A DNA stretch of 57,626 nt from Planctomycetota bacterium (GCA_025459125.1 JALORE010000003.1:1-57626); one strand, 5' to 3'; positions 40,082 through 49,616 are shown, counted from the first letter of the stretch. Translations and numbers: made by a program. Notes: generated by a model from the sequence alone, not told the origin.

Positions 40082-41032
40082 ATGAACGCAGGACGCACGG
40101 AAAAGCCACGGCATCTGGGCAGGGGACTTGAGTCTCTGTTGGGTCCTATAACATCGCCTCCAGTGCCAATCAAAGAGAGGCATTTGCCCGCGGCAGACTC
40201 TCCTAAACCTGTTTCTGATAAGGAGTTAGGAGAATCAATGCAGCAACTGATGGTTGCGTCCATTACTCCAAACCCTTACCAGGCCAGGACGGTTTGGAAT
40301 GAGCAGGACTTGTCGGAGCTGGCTGCATCGATCAAGGCCAACGGGATTCTGCAGCCGGTTCTCGTGCGTCCATTCAACGGCGGTTACCAGCTCATAGCCG
40401 GCGAGCGGCGTTTCCGTGCGGCCCAACTGGCCGGGCTCGCCAGCGTGCCTGCCCTCATACGACAGGTGACGGAGGAGCAGCTCTTCGAGTGGTCGCTCGT
40501 CGAGAACATCCACCGCCGCGATCTCAACGCCATCGAGCGGGCCAAGGCTTACCAGCACTACCTGAACGCCTTTTCTCTGACGCAGGCGGAGGCCGCAGAA
40601 CGGCTGGGCGAAGACCGCTCCGTGATCGCTAACTACCTGCGGCTGCTTGACTTACCAGATGAGATCCGCCAGATGCTGATTGACGGCCGGCTGACGATGG
40701 GGCACGCCCGGGCGATCCTGGCCCTGCCCACGGACGAGCTGCGGCGCAAACTCGCCAATCGCGCCCTGGCAGGGCGGTTGAGTGTCCGGGAGGTTGAGCG
40801 CCTGGTCCGCAAGCACCTCGACGAGAATCCCCCCGCGAAGGCTGCCGGCCATGCGAAACCACCCCATGTGGCCGACCTGGAGGACAAGTTGCGCCGCCAT
40901 CTCGGCACGCGCGTGGCTATCGAGACCAGAAAGAACGGCCAGCGGGGACGAATCGTTATCGAGTTCGATTCTCTGGATGAGTTCGACCGCCTGACGGAGG
41001 CGCTGGGCTTGGCGTGCAACGATGGCGTTTAG
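40082..41032 (+). CDS. parB: ParB chromosome-partitioning CTPase
   Basis: A 316-residue Spo0J/ParB protein that binds parS, spreads along DNA as a CTP-dependent clamp and helps segregate or organise the origin region. The N-terminal RHLGRGLESLLG is the usual ParA-interacting tail. The CTP-binding motifs are GERRFRAAQLAG (residues 107-118) and ENIHRRDLN (141-149). The helix-turn-helix for parS recognition is SLTQAEAAERLGEDRSVIANYLRLLDLP, in two stretches. A basic linker leads to a C-terminal dimerisation domain ending in a beta-strand/helix (GRIVIEFDSLDEFDRLTEAL). Length is typical. No parA is adjacent. The two parS-like sites just upstream support the assignment. Confidence 0.96.
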   Translation: MNAGRTEKPRHLGRGLESLLGPITSPPVPIKERHLPAADSPKPVSDKELGESMQQLMVASITPNPYQARTVWNEQDLSELAASIKANGILQPVLVRPFNGGYQLIAGERRFRAAQLAGLASVPALIRQVTEEQLFEWSLVENIHRRDLNAIERAKAYQHYLNAFSLTQAEAAERLGEDRSVIANYLRLLDLPDEIRQMLIDGRLTMGHARAILALPTDELRRKLANRALAGRLSVREVERLVRKHLDENPPAKAAGHAKPPHVADLEDKLRRHLGTRVAIETRKNGQRGRIVIEFDSLDEFDRLTEALGLACNDGV

Positions 41033-41120
41033 ACGCGGCCGATCGAGAGAAATGCCTCTTGACCGGTGCCTGCCGCCTCGTCAGACTGGTTCTATTCGGG
41101 GTAGAATTCCACGCGGTGCA

Positions 41121-41129
41121 TGTTATAAT
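41121..41129 (+). promoter_or_regulatory. Extended -10 promoter element
   Basis: TGTTATAAT, an extended -10 (TGnTATAAT), 75 bases before the ankyrin gene. No good -35 is visible at the proper distance. Confidence 0.4.
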
Positions 41130-41203
41130 AGGTAAGTTCTGCGATCGTCCGGCGACCGCAGAGGGGCAGAAACGGGGGTAACAGCATTGAAAAGGGTGTT
41201 TCT

Positions 41204-42736
41204 GTGAAACGATCAACGGTGCTCATGCTGGGCGTTTCTCTGGCACTGGTCGGCAACCTCCGCGCCCTGGGCGCGAGTCAGAACGGTCCGACGAAGACGC
41301 TGCAACAGGCCTCCATTGACGGCGATGTCGAGCAGCTCAAGCTGCACGTCGCACGGGGCGCGAACCTGAACAAACTCGATGACGGCGGCTGCACCCCCCT
41401 GGAAAGGACGATCGAGTCGCACCGCGTGGAGGCGGCGAAGTTCCTCATCGAGTCCGGCAAGGTGGATCTTAATATTAAGGATGCGCGCGGCATGACGGCT
41501 TTGATCTTTGCCGGCGTCAATGCCGAGCCCGAGGTGGCGCTGATGCTCATCGCGAAGGGTGCGGACATCAAGTCCAAAGATCAGAATGATACGACGGCTC
41601 TCCACGCCGCGCTGCGGACGAATCTCATGGACGTCGCCGCGCAGTTGATCGAAAAGGGGGCCGATGTCAACAGTGCCGACAAGACCGGGCAAACCCCGTT
41701 GACGCTCGCCCAACAGCGCAACGCGCCGGACATCGTGCAGTTGCTCAAGAGCAAGGGCGCGAAGGAACCCGTACTCGATGAAATGTACGGCTACGGGCAG
41801 AGTGCCGGCGTGGCAGCTCCCGCCCCGGGGACCGCACCTGCTCCGACGCGCCCGACGATCCAAATCGATCCGAACGAGATCGCCAAGCTGATGAAGGAAT
41901 TCGAGGGCTTGGCCGCGTCCCTCAAACCGCTGGAGGACAAGAGCCGCACGGAGCAACTGGCTTGGATTCAGCGTCGCACGGACAACCGGGCGAGCCTGCT
42001 GTCCGCGGTCGAGCGGCAATTCGCGGAAGAGATGGCGTTCGTCAAGCCGATTGCGGTCCAGGAGAAGGCCGAGAAGACTGCCAAGGCGATCGACGATCTA
42101 AACGCCGCACGCAAGGAGCGTTTTGCCCATATCTCCGAGGCCTTGCGTGAGCAGCGTCGCACGGCGCCGCCGCAGAACCAGATGTCGGGTGCGCCGATGG
42201 CGGGCCGCGGCATGGTCCGCGGCGCGCGTGGACGAGTCGGCGCCATGGGCCCCGGGGGCGCCAGCGGCTACTCGGCCGCGGGGCCCTACGGCAATGCCGG
42301 CGCGCCCGGCGCCATGGGACCCTACGGCGCGACCGGCCAGCGCATGCCGGCCCGGCGGCCCACCGAGCCGAACGAGCCGGTGATCGACCAGGAGACTCAG
42401 CAGCAGATCTCCGCGTGGCTCAACAGCCGCCCGGAGGACAAGAAGACGCTGCTGGATGCCGTGCACCAGATGAACTTGGCGGATCTGGAGGGATTGGTGA
42501 CATTGGCCGAGGAGGAGAAGGCAGCCAAGACGAGCGCCTCACTGCAGTGCCTGATGATGCTGCGGGAGCAGCGCGTCGCGACGGTCATCGTGAAATGGCA
42601 GGAGGACGATGCCCGGACGCAGAAGATGCAGGAACGGTACGGGACGCAGGGCATGCAGGGCCGCGGCATGATGCCGGGAATGCCGCCGCAGCAACAGCAG
42701 CCGATGCAGCCGGGCATGCGCGGCCGCCGGCGCTGA
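41204..42736 (+). CDS. Exported ankyrin-repeat protein with Gly/Pro/Met-rich tail
   Basis: A 510-residue protein. A signal peptide covers residues 1-25 (KRSTVLMLGVSLALVG, cleavage near LGAS). Residues about 30-190 hold four to five ankyrin repeats (LKLHVARGANLNKLDDGGCT, ALIFAGVNAEPEVALMLIAK, TALHAALRTNLMDVAAQLIE, TPLTLAQQRNAPDIVQLLKS). A helical, charged middle (about 225-320) is followed by a low-complexity Gly/Ala/Pro stretch (GPYGNAGAPGAMGPYG) and a second helical part. The C-terminus is Met/Gln/Pro rich (MPGMPPQQQQPMQPGM). The GTG start has AAGGG seven bases upstream and gives a good positively charged signal n-region. Presumably a protein-binding scaffold outside the cytoplasm; partner unknown. 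Confidence 0.8.
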   Translation: MKRSTVLMLGVSLALVGNLRALGASQNGPTKTLQQASIDGDVEQLKLHVARGANLNKLDDGGCTPLERTIESHRVEAAKFLIESGKVDLNIKDARGMTALIFAGVNAEPEVALMLIAKGADIKSKDQNDTTALHAALRTNLMDVAAQLIEKGADVNSADKTGQTPLTLAQQRNAPDIVQLLKSKGAKEPVLDEMYGYGQSAGVAAPAPGTAPAPTRPTIQIDPNEIAKLMKEFEGLAASLKPLEDKSRTEQLAWIQRRTDNRASLLSAVERQFAEEMAFVKPIAVQEKAEKTAKAIDDLNAARKERFAHISEALREQRRTAPPQNQMSGAPMAGRGMVRGARGRVGAMGPGGASGYSAAGPYGNAGAPGAMGPYGATGQRMPARRPTEPNEPVIDQETQQQISAWLNSRPEDKKTLLDAVHQMNLADLEGLVTLAEEEKAAKTSASLQCLMMLREQRVATVIVKWQEDDARTQKMQERYGTQGMQGRGMMPGMPPQQQQPMQPGMRGRRR

Positions 42737-42778
42737 CCATCGGCACAGCCGCAGGGGTTTCATGGCAGGAGAGACGCA

Positions 42779-43924
42779 TTGGGCAGTCCTGGGATCTCGG
42801 CGCTGACACCTGACGGCCGGGTCCGCCTGCTGGCGTCGGCACGCAGTTGGATTGAGGGAGAGGCGATCAGCCAACTGCGTAAGACCGCGGAACTGGCGGG
42901 TATGCGGCTGGCAGTCGGCTTGCCGGACCTGCATCCAGGGCGCGGCCACCCGGTGGGCGCGGCGTTCATCACGCAGGGGATACTCTATCCGCAGTTGGTC
43001 GGAAACGATGTCGGCTGCGGCATGAGCCTCTGGCAGACGGACCTCAAACGCCAGAAATTCAGCCAGGATAAGTGCCTCAAGAAACTCCACGGCTTGGAGA
43101 GCCCGTGGGAAGGTGAGGCCGTCGCCTGGCTGGCGGACTATGGCCTACCGCCCACGGATTCCGACCGCGCCCTGGGCACGATCGGTGGCGGCAACCACTT
43201 CGCCGAGGTCCAAACCTGGCAGGAGGTCCGGGACGAGGAGGCGTTTTCCGCACTACACCTGAACAGACAGTCCCTGGCAATCCTGGTGCATAGCGGCTCG
43301 CGCGGGTTGGGCGAACTCCTGCTGCGCCGCCACGTGGACGAACACGGCGCCGGGGGCCTGCCTGAAAACTCCCCCGACGCGGATGTTTACACGCGGGGAC
43401 ATGAACGTGCTCTTCGCTGGGCGGTCGCCAATCGCGCGTTGATTGCTCGGCGTCTGGCGGAGCAGCTCCACGCCGCTCTTCAAATCGTTCTCGATATCTG
43501 CCATAACAGCGTCACACCTGTGGAATACGACGGCGCTGCCGCGTGGCTGCATCGCAAGGGGGCGGCTCCGGCGGAGGCGGGAGCGCTCGTGATCCCCGGC
43601 ACGCGCGGCTCCCGCAGCTACCTCGTGACTCCCACGGGCGAGCAGCGCGAGAACGCCTGGTCTCTGGCCCACGGCGCCGGGCGACGCTGGAACCGGCTTT
43701 CCGCCCGGTCCCGTCTCAAGGATCGGTTTCGGGCCAGCGCCCTGGTACGAACCGACTTGGGCGGCGTCGTGATCTGCGAGGACAAGGAACTGCTGTACGA
43801 GGAAGCCCCCCAGGCCTACAAGGATATCGACGTCGTGATCGAAGACATGGTCCAGGCGGGGCGGATCCGCGTGATCGCCAGCTTGCGGCCGTTGCTCACC
43901 TACAAGGTCCGCCGGACGCAGTAG
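42779..43924 (+). CDS. RtcB-family RNA ligase (PrfH-associated type)
   Basis: A 381-residue RNA ligase of the RtcB superfamily, closest in layout to the short 'release factor H-coupled' group. RtcB joins 2',3'-cyclic phosphate or 3'-phosphate RNA ends to 5'-OH ends using GTP and Mn2+. Visible motifs are VGLPDLHPGRGHPVGAAF, GNDVGCGMSL (metal ligands Asp77 and Cys80), GGGNHFAEVQ, ILVHSGSRGLG, and the HGAGRRWNR loop near the guanylylated His. The start is TTG 42779 with AGGAG 8 bases upstream; the nearby ATG at 42762 is out of frame. No prfH or rtcA is present in the window, so it may act alone here. Confidence 0.85.
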   Translation: MGSPGISALTPDGRVRLLASARSWIEGEAISQLRKTAELAGMRLAVGLPDLHPGRGHPVGAAFITQGILYPQLVGNDVGCGMSLWQTDLKRQKFSQDKCLKKLHGLESPWEGEAVAWLADYGLPPTDSDRALGTIGGGNHFAEVQTWQEVRDEEAFSALHLNRQSLAILVHSGSRGLGELLLRRHVDEHGAGGLPENSPDADVYTRGHERALRWAVANRALIARRLAEQLHAALQIVLDICHNSVTPVEYDGAAAWLHRKGAAPAEAGALVIPGTRGSRSYLVTPTGEQRENAWSLAHGAGRRWNRLSARSRLKDRFRASALVRTDLGGVVICEDKELLYEEAPQAYKDIDVVIEDMVQAGRIRVIASLRPLLTYKVRRTQ

Positions 43925-43958
43925 CAGGACAGCCGCGGACCGGCCACGAGTGGCACGC

Positions 43959-43986
43959 TTGCTACCGGTTTTCGTTCGGATATAAT
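43959..43986 (+). promoter_or_regulatory. Sigma70-type promoter of the SDR gene
   Basis: TTGCTA at 43959-43964 and perfect TATAAT at 43981-43986, 16 bases apart. Probably drives the SDR gene and the GH2 gene after it. Confidence 0.55.
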
Positions 43987-44015
43987 CCCGGGCACTTGGT
44001 GCTGTGGAGTGTCCG

Positions 44016-44747
44016 ATGGCTGGACGACTGGATGGGAAAGTGGCGATTGTGACCGGCGGCAGTCGCGGTATTGGCCGGGCGATCAGCGTGGCGCTGGCAG
44101 GCCAGGGTGCGGCGGTCGTGCTCGCAGCGCGCACGCCGGCAACGCTCGCGGAGGCCGCCGACCTCATCCGCCAAGCGGGCGGGCGCGCGGAGCCGGTGGT
44201 TACGGAATTGGCCGACGAGCAGTCGATTCGGAACCTCATCCGCGTGACGACCCAGCAGTTCGGACGGCTCGATATCCTTGTTAATAATGCCGGCATCACG
44301 CATTCGGCCCGCCTGGAAGAGACGCGCACCGAGGACCTAGACCGCTGCTGGGCGATCAACGCGCGGGCGCCCTATCTCCTGTGCCGGGAGGCGTTGCCGC
44401 TCCTGCGGCAATCGAGCGCCGGTTGCATCGTGAACATCTCCTCGGTGGTCGGTGTCAAAGGCTACCGTCTCCAGAGCGCTTACACCGCGTCGAAGCACGC
44501 GCTGCGCGGCATGACCATGGCGCTGGCGGAGGAGTTGCACGGCACCGGCATCCGCGTGCACGTGGTTTGTCCCGGTGCGGTTGATACCGGCATGGTGGGA
44601 AATGTGCGTCCCGATATCAGGAAGGAGGAGCTTATCAGTCCTGACGAGGTCGCGGAGTTGGTCCTGCATCTGGTGTCGCATCGCGGCAACGCGGTGGTCG
44701 ATGAGTTGCACATCCGGCGGGCCACCAGCTCCCCATGGTTCGGGTAG
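44016..44747 (+). CDS. Short-chain dehydrogenase/reductase
   Basis: A 243-residue classical SDR using NAD(P). The Rossmann glycine motif is VTGGSRGIGRAI, then NNAGITH, a catalytic Ser in NISSVVG and the YTASKHAL catalytic Tyr/Lys motif. CPGAVDTGM follows the catalytic residues as in typical members. ATG 44016 has GGAG at the right distance and starts the conserved N-terminus at once. The closest known relatives include 3-oxoacyl-ACP reductases and sugar dehydrogenases; the substrate cannot be told from sequence. The next gene, a GH2 enzyme, starts 9 bases after its stop, so the two are co-transcribed, which hints at carbohydrate metabolism. Confidence 0.9.
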   Translation: MAGRLDGKVAIVTGGSRGIGRAISVALAGQGAAVVLAARTPATLAEAADLIRQAGGRAEPVVTELADEQSIRNLIRVTTQQFGRLDILVNNAGITHSARLEETRTEDLDRCWAINARAPYLLCREALPLLRQSSAGCIVNISSVVGVKGYRLQSAYTASKHALRGMTMALAEELHGTGIRVHVVCPGAVDTGMVGNVRPDIRKEELISPDEVAELVLHLVSHRGNAVVDELHIRRATSSPWFG

Positions 44748-44756
44748 GAGTAGAGC

Positions 44757-47531
44757 ATGCGCAAAACAACGGCACGCATCATTCTGTTGGCGGGTTTGGG
44801 GGTTCTTGGCTTCGCGTCCCTGGGCTTGGCCCAGGATACCGAGGTCGTGTATCTCTCGGGGCACGGCAAGGACGACCCGGTGCCCTGGGAGTTCCTCTGT
44901 ACCGCAGGGCGCAACAGCGGCACCTGGACGACGATCGGCGTGCCGTCCAACTGGGAGCTGCAGGGTTTCGGCAACTACAACTACGGCAACGAGCGAAAGA
45001 AGGCGGATGAGCAGGGCAAGTACCGCCGGAGATTCACCGTCCCAGTGGGTTGGGCCGATAAACGCGTGTTTCTCGTGTTTGAAGGCGTGATGACCGATAC
45101 GGAGGCCTCGATCAACGGCCGATCCGCCGGGCCCAAACACCAGGGCGGCTTCTACCGCTTCAAGTACGAGATCACCGATCTATTGAAGAGCGGCGAGAAC
45201 CTCCTGGAAGTCACGGTCAGCAAGGTGTCGGCCGACGCGAGCGTCGAAGACGCCGAGCGACAGGCCGACTATTGGGTCTTCGGCGGCATCTATCGTCCGG
45301 TCTATCTGGAGGCGGTGCCGCGCCGGTTCATTGACTGGATCGCGGTCGATGCCCGTGCCGATGGGACCTGCCGTTTGGATGTCCACCTGAACGGAACGGG
45401 CCCTGCCGATTCTGTCGGCGTGAGAATTATCGGGCCACGCGAGATCCGACTGGGAGAGCCGTTCGAGACGGCGGTGGACACGGGTGAGGCGAAGGTGACG
45501 CTCCGGACACAAGTGCAGGGTCAGAGAGCCTGGACCGCCGAGACGCCGAATCTCTACACCCTCCGGGTGGATCTACGGCAGGGGGGCCAGACGGTTCATT
45601 CCATAGCGAAAGCGTTTGGTTTTCGAACGTTCGAAGTCCGGCCCGGCGACGGCCTGTACCTCAACGGACAGAAGATCCGCCTCAAGGGCGTGTGCCGACA
45701 CAGCTTCTGGCCGGACTCGGGCCGGTGCCTGAGCAAAGAGATCAGTTACGCGGACGTCCGGCTGATCAAGGAAATGAATATGAACGCGGTGCGGATGTCC
45801 CACTATCCGCCCGATCAGCACTTCCTCGACGCCTGCGACGAGCTGGGGCTCTACGTTTTGGACGAACTGGCCGGCTGGCAGAAACCGCCCTACGATACCG
45901 AGATCGGCAAGAAGTTGGTTCGCGAGATGGTCCCGCGGGACGTGTGCCACCCGTGCATCCTGTTCTGGGACAACGGCAACGAGGGGGGCTGGAACCGCGA
46001 GCTGGACGACCAGTTCGCTCTCTACGATCCGCAGAACCGCACGGTCCTGCACCCCTGGGAGAACCTCAACGGCATCGATACCGCCCACTACCGCAACTAC
46101 GAAACGTCGCGCAACAAGCTCGACAGCGGCACGCTCTATCTGCCCACGGAGTTCCTGCACGGCCTCTACGACGGCGGCCACGGCGCCGGACTCGACGATT
46201 ACTGGAGCCTGATGCAGGCTTCACCGCTGGGCGCGGGCGGCTTCCTGTGGGTCTTGGCCGACGAGGGCGTGGTCCGCACCGATAGAGACGGGCAGATCGA
46301 CGTCGCCGGCAACCAGGCGCCGGACGGCATCGTCGGGCCCTATCGGCAGAAGGAAGCGAGCTTCTACACGGTCAAGGAGATCTGGTCGCCGATCCACATT
46401 GATCTGCCGGACCTGCCGCCGGATTTCGACGGCACACTCGAGCTCGAGAACCGCTACGACTTCACGAACCTGCGTGATTGTCGCTTCCAGACGAAGTTCG
46501 TGAACCTCCCGGGGCCCGCGGATCGGACCGACGGGCCCGCCAGTCCCGTCCACGCGGTGCAGCGCGGCCCGGATGTTGCACCGCACGGAGAGGGCATCCT
46601 GAAGCTGGACCTGCCCACCGACTGGCGCCAGGCCGATGCGCTGGTTCTCACCGCGTTTGACCGCGGCATGCGGGAGATTTGGACGTGGTGCTGGGACCTT
46701 CAAGGACATCAGCGGTATGTAGAGAAGCACGTGAAGCGCGAGTCGACCGACCGGGTTGCCGCCGAGCAGTCGGGGAGCCGCATTGGCGTGCGCGCGGGCG
46801 ATCTGAGCCTCATGTTTGACAGCGAGAGCGGTACGCTGCTGCAGGTGACCCGCGCCGGCCGCCAGATCGAGTTCGGCCCCGGGCCGCGCCTGATCGGAGG
46901 CGAAGGCCGCGTCCGCCAGGCGACGACGCACCAGGACACGGAGGATGGTTCCGTGCAGATCCGCCTCGAGTATGATGGCGCCCTGCGCCGGGCGACGTGG
47001 ACGATTCTTCCGACGGGATGGATCTCGCTCGATTACGAATACGAGCTGAACGGACAGTTCGATGTCTTTGGCATCAACTTCGATTATCCCGAGAGCAAAA
47101 TGCAGGCGATGCGGGTCCTGGGCCGGGGACCGTACCGTGTGTGGAAGAACCGGCTCAAGGGCGGCACGTTCCACGTCTGGAGCAACCGGTACAAGAATGA
47201 TGTCCCGGGCGTCACGTGGGACTTCCCCGAGTTCAAGGGCTACTACCGGGACTGGCGCTGGGTTGTATTTTCTACCGCGGAGGGCGAGATTACGATCGTG
47301 AACGCCACGCCCGAGTTGTACCTGGGCGTATACCGGCCGAACGACGGACCGTTCCCGGCGAATACGAAACTGAGCCTGCCCCAGACCGGCCTGGCCTTCC
47401 TGCATGGGATTCCGCCCATCGGGACGAAATTCGACAAGCCTCAGGTCCTCGGGCCGCAGAGCCAGAAGAATGAGGCCGCCGGCACGTACCGGGGAACGCT
47501 GTGGTTCCATTTCGACACCCACGACACGTGA
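44757..47531 (+). CDS. Secreted GH2 family beta-galactosidase-like enzyme
   Basis: A 924-residue exported GH2 glycosidase. Signal peptide ends near residue 25 (SLGLAQ). The N-terminal sugar-binding domain shows VPSNWELQGFGNYNYGNER and VFLVFEGVMTDTEASINGRS. The barrel begins around KGVCRHSFWPDSGRCLSKE. The acid/base Glu is in LFWDNGNEGGWN and the probable nucleophile Glu is in YLPTEFLHGLYD. C-terminal beta-sandwich domains include the beta-galactosidase small-chain-like part (GPYRVWKNRLKGGTF). Length fits the larger GH2 enzymes. It shares a promoter with the SDR gene. Beta-galactosidase is the default reading; other GH2 specificities are possible. Confidence 0.87.
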   Translation: MRKTTARIILLAGLGVLGFASLGLAQDTEVVYLSGHGKDDPVPWEFLCTAGRNSGTWTTIGVPSNWELQGFGNYNYGNERKKADEQGKYRRRFTVPVGWADKRVFLVFEGVMTDTEASINGRSAGPKHQGGFYRFKYEITDLLKSGENLLEVTVSKVSADASVEDAERQADYWVFGGIYRPVYLEAVPRRFIDWIAVDARADGTCRLDVHLNGTGPADSVGVRIIGPREIRLGEPFETAVDTGEAKVTLRTQVQGQRAWTAETPNLYTLRVDLRQGGQTVHSIAKAFGFRTFEVRPGDGLYLNGQKIRLKGVCRHSFWPDSGRCLSKEISYADVRLIKEMNMNAVRMSHYPPDQHFLDACDELGLYVLDELAGWQKPPYDTEIGKKLVREMVPRDVCHPCILFWDNGNEGGWNRELDDQFALYDPQNRTVLHPWENLNGIDTAHYRNYETSRNKLDSGTLYLPTEFLHGLYDGGHGAGLDDYWSLMQASPLGAGGFLWVLADEGVVRTDRDGQIDVAGNQAPDGIVGPYRQKEASFYTVKEIWSPIHIDLPDLPPDFDGTLELENRYDFTNLRDCRFQTKFVNLPGPADRTDGPASPVHAVQRGPDVAPHGEGILKLDLPTDWRQADALVLTAFDRGMREIWTWCWDLQGHQRYVEKHVKRESTDRVAAEQSGSRIGVRAGDLSLMFDSESGTLLQVTRAGRQIEFGPGPRLIGGEGRVRQATTHQDTEDGSVQIRLEYDGALRRATWTILPTGWISLDYEYELNGQFDVFGINFDYPESKMQAMRVLGRGPYRVWKNRLKGGTFHVWSNRYKNDVPGVTWDFPEFKGYYRDWRWVVFSTAEGEITIVNATPELYLGVYRPNDGPFPANTKLSLPQTGLAFLHGIPPIGTKFDKPQVLGPQSQKNEAAGTYRGTLWFHFDTHDT

Positions 47532-47613
47532 CGTGGGACGTGAGATGGTTGATCTGTGATTTCAGACTCGACAATCCACTATCGCACTGCACGGGTGCGG
47601 GAAGGAGTACTGG

Positions 47614-48063
47614 ATGCGAGCGGTGATTCAACGCGTCATGGAGGCGCAAGTGGAGGTCGAAGGTCAGACGATCGGCGCGGTCGGCCCGGGTCTGCTGGTC
47701 TATCTCGGCGTGGGCAAAGAGGACACGCCCGCCGACGCCGAGTTCCTGGCCGACAAGCTGGTGAACCTCCGCATCTTCGCCGACGACGCGGGCAAGATGA
47801 ATCGCAGTGTGCTGGAGATCGGCGGGGGGGTCCTGCTCGTGAGCAATTTTACGTTGCAGGGGGATTGCCGCAAAGGCCGCCGACCCGGGTTCGATGCCGC
47901 CGCCGACCCGAGTTTCGCCGAGCCGCTGTACGAGAAAGTCGCCGCGTTGATCGCGCGCTCGGATATCCCCGTGGGCAAGGGCTCCTTCGGCGCCCACATG
48001 CACGTGACCAGTATCAACGATGGCCCGGTGACTTTCCTGCTCGACAGTAGGCGCCTCTTTTGA
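47614..48063 (+). CDS. dtd: D-aminoacyl-tRNA deacylase
   Basis: A 149-residue cytoplasmic proofreading enzyme that hydrolyses D-amino acids (and glycine mischarged on tRNA-Ala) from tRNA. It begins MRAVIQRVMEAQVEVEGQ as family members do. The two active-site signatures are VSNFTLQGDCRKGRRP (S-Q-x-T type, here with Asn) and the cross-subunit NDGPVTF (Gly-cisPro) motif near the C-terminus. Full length. It stands 82 bases after the GH2 gene and is followed by a long gene-free spacer. Confidence 0.96.
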   Translation: MRAVIQRVMEAQVEVEGQTIGAVGPGLLVYLGVGKEDTPADAEFLADKLVNLRIFADDAGKMNRSVLEIGGGVLLVSNFTLQGDCRKGRRPGFDAAADPSFAEPLYEKVAALIARSDIPVGKGSFGAHMHVTSINDGPVTFLLDSRRLF

Positions 48064-48740
48064 CCAGCGCGGGTATGGCGTGTTGCCGCGGAGTTTCCTG
48101 ATCTGGAACCGTTGCTCTACCCCGATAACGTGGAGGGACTGTGAGACATGCCAGCAGCGACGCGAAGACCCGCCTAGGCCTGCAGGCCGGGGTGCTCATT
48201 CGGCGCGTAGGACGTCAGAGAGCTCAGCCGCAGGCTGTCCGCTTGTGCCCGGCTCTGCAAAGGGTATTTCGGGCACGGGGTTCTTATCTGAGAGTTTGCG
48301 GATCGGATCGAGCGTTCGGTTCAGAGCTGACGTGGGGCGGGAAAAGGCCGAATCGCCTCTCCCTTGAACCGCCTCTTCTCTTGGGTGTGACTGGTGTTGA
48401 TCTGGATGAGATGTGGTCGAGCAGCTTGCGCAGGCACGTGACTCCATCCTCCAGCAGTTGGCCCGGTGCGCCTTCGTCGTCCAGCCCCGGGCGGGCGGTT
48501 CCCGTGTCCCGAGGTTTTCCGGAGGCGGTTCGTGCCCGGAAGGATGACGAAACCGGGCACAGGCCGAAGGGGACTGGTTGGATGGAGAGGTGGGGTTCAA
48601 AACAGCTCGTCGGAGCCGTCCGCTGGCGGGCGGCTCTTTCGCGTTTCTGCCCACGCCCGACGTCCCGCATTGTGTCGGACGGCCGGATGAGCCCTATTCT
48701 GTTTTCGCCCTCCCAGCGAGTGAACCTTCTTTCCTTTTTC
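48064..48740. other. Gene-free spacer with dispersed repeat copies
   Basis: About 680 bases between converging genes with no credible gene. The lower strand of 48240-48395 is a second copy of the repeat at 29370-29516 (same blocks AGAAGAGGCGGTTC, GAGGCGATTCG and a GTGCCCG...CGGGCAC hairpin). 48522-48561 carries a partial third copy with hairpin GTGCCCGG...CCGGGCAC. Confidence 0.55.
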
Positions 48741-49349
48741 CTAACACTTCAGATCAGGCGACGCTCCGCGTCGCCTGCCGAGGGCCGCGGCCCCGAGGGC
48801 GAGCAGGGCGATGGTCGTCGGCTCCGGCACAGGGGTCGGCACCTTGGCGGGTACCGAGACGGCCACCGCCTCGGTGCGGACTGGGCCGCCACCGGCGACG
48901 CTCCAGCCGGGGACGCTCAAATCGACCCGGGTCGGGACCGCACCACCGCCGCCTCCACCGCCGCCCAGGAATTCCAGCCTCGGGGTGTCCGCCTCGGCCG
49001 GTTGAAAGACCGCGACGACGACCTTCGAGGAGCTGACCTGAACGGTGGTCCGCTGGGACTTGGGATCGGTGACATCGCCGAGCCAGTAGGCGAACTGGTA
49101 ACCGGGCTGGGGCTCAGCGGAGAGGACGACGACGGCGTCGGCGCTGACCTGATGCGTCCCGGAATCCGGGGAAAGCTTGCCGGCCTGGGCCGGGCTCTGT
49201 TCGATGCACAGCTCGTAGGCCGGGCCGCGGGTGGCCGCCGGCGCAACGCGTGCGGCCGCGCGGACAGCTTCGCCCTGCGCCGTCAGACCCAGGGCCAGGA
49301 ACATACCGGCAACGAGCCCGCCCCACCACATGGATTTCCGGCACCCCAT
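48741..49349 (-). CDS. PEP-CTERM secreted protein with InlB-B-type repeat
   Basis: A 202-residue exported protein. An N-terminal signal peptide (hydrophobic core GGLVAGMFLALGLTA) is followed at about 50-115 by one divergent InlB B-repeat-like domain (SADAVVVLSAEPQPGYQFAY, WLGDVTDPKSQRTTVQ, VVVAVF). A poly-Gly run (eight Gly) and a Val/Pro-rich stretch precede a C-terminal sorting signal VPEPTTIALLALGAAALGRR, the PEP-CTERM type recognised by exosortase, after which the protein is cleaved and linked to the surface or an exopolymer. Ribosome site GGGGG and a good promoter lie upstream. No exosortase gene is in the window. Confidence 0.85.
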   Translation of the reverse strand: MGCRKSMWWGGLVAGMFLALGLTAQGEAVRAAARVAPAATRGPAYELCIEQSPAQAGKLSPDSGTHQVSADAVVVLSAEPQPGYQFAYWLGDVTDPKSQRTTVQVSSSKVVVAVFQPAEADTPRLEFLGGGGGGGGAVPTRVDLSVPGWSVAGGGPVRTEAVAVSVPAKVPTPVPEPTTIALLALGAAALGRRRGASPDLKC

Positions 49350-49377
49350 CGATTACCCCCAGTCCGATTGTTCCTAC

Positions 49378-49406
49378 AGGATATCCACTTTTCCCTGCCA
49401 AGTCAA
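49378..49406 (-). promoter_or_regulatory. Promoter of the PEP-CTERM gene
   Basis: On the lower strand TTGACT (49406-49401) and TATCCT (49383-49378) are 17 bases apart, about 30 bases before the start codon. Confidence 0.55.
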
Positions 49407-49616
49407 GAGGCGTCGGCTCCGGCCGGGGCGCACGGGCCGGACTTCCTATAACCACAGCTTTCGCGTCCCGCCGCCACGGCGTTTTTCGGACCGGATGGTC
49501 CGAGCAGGGCCTTTGCCCGGTACTTTTTTCGGCTCCGCCGCCGGCTCTGAATGCCATGGGGTGGCGCCCGCGGACTTCGCGGCGCGGTTTGCCGGACACA
49601 GGCTGGCGGGAAGCCT

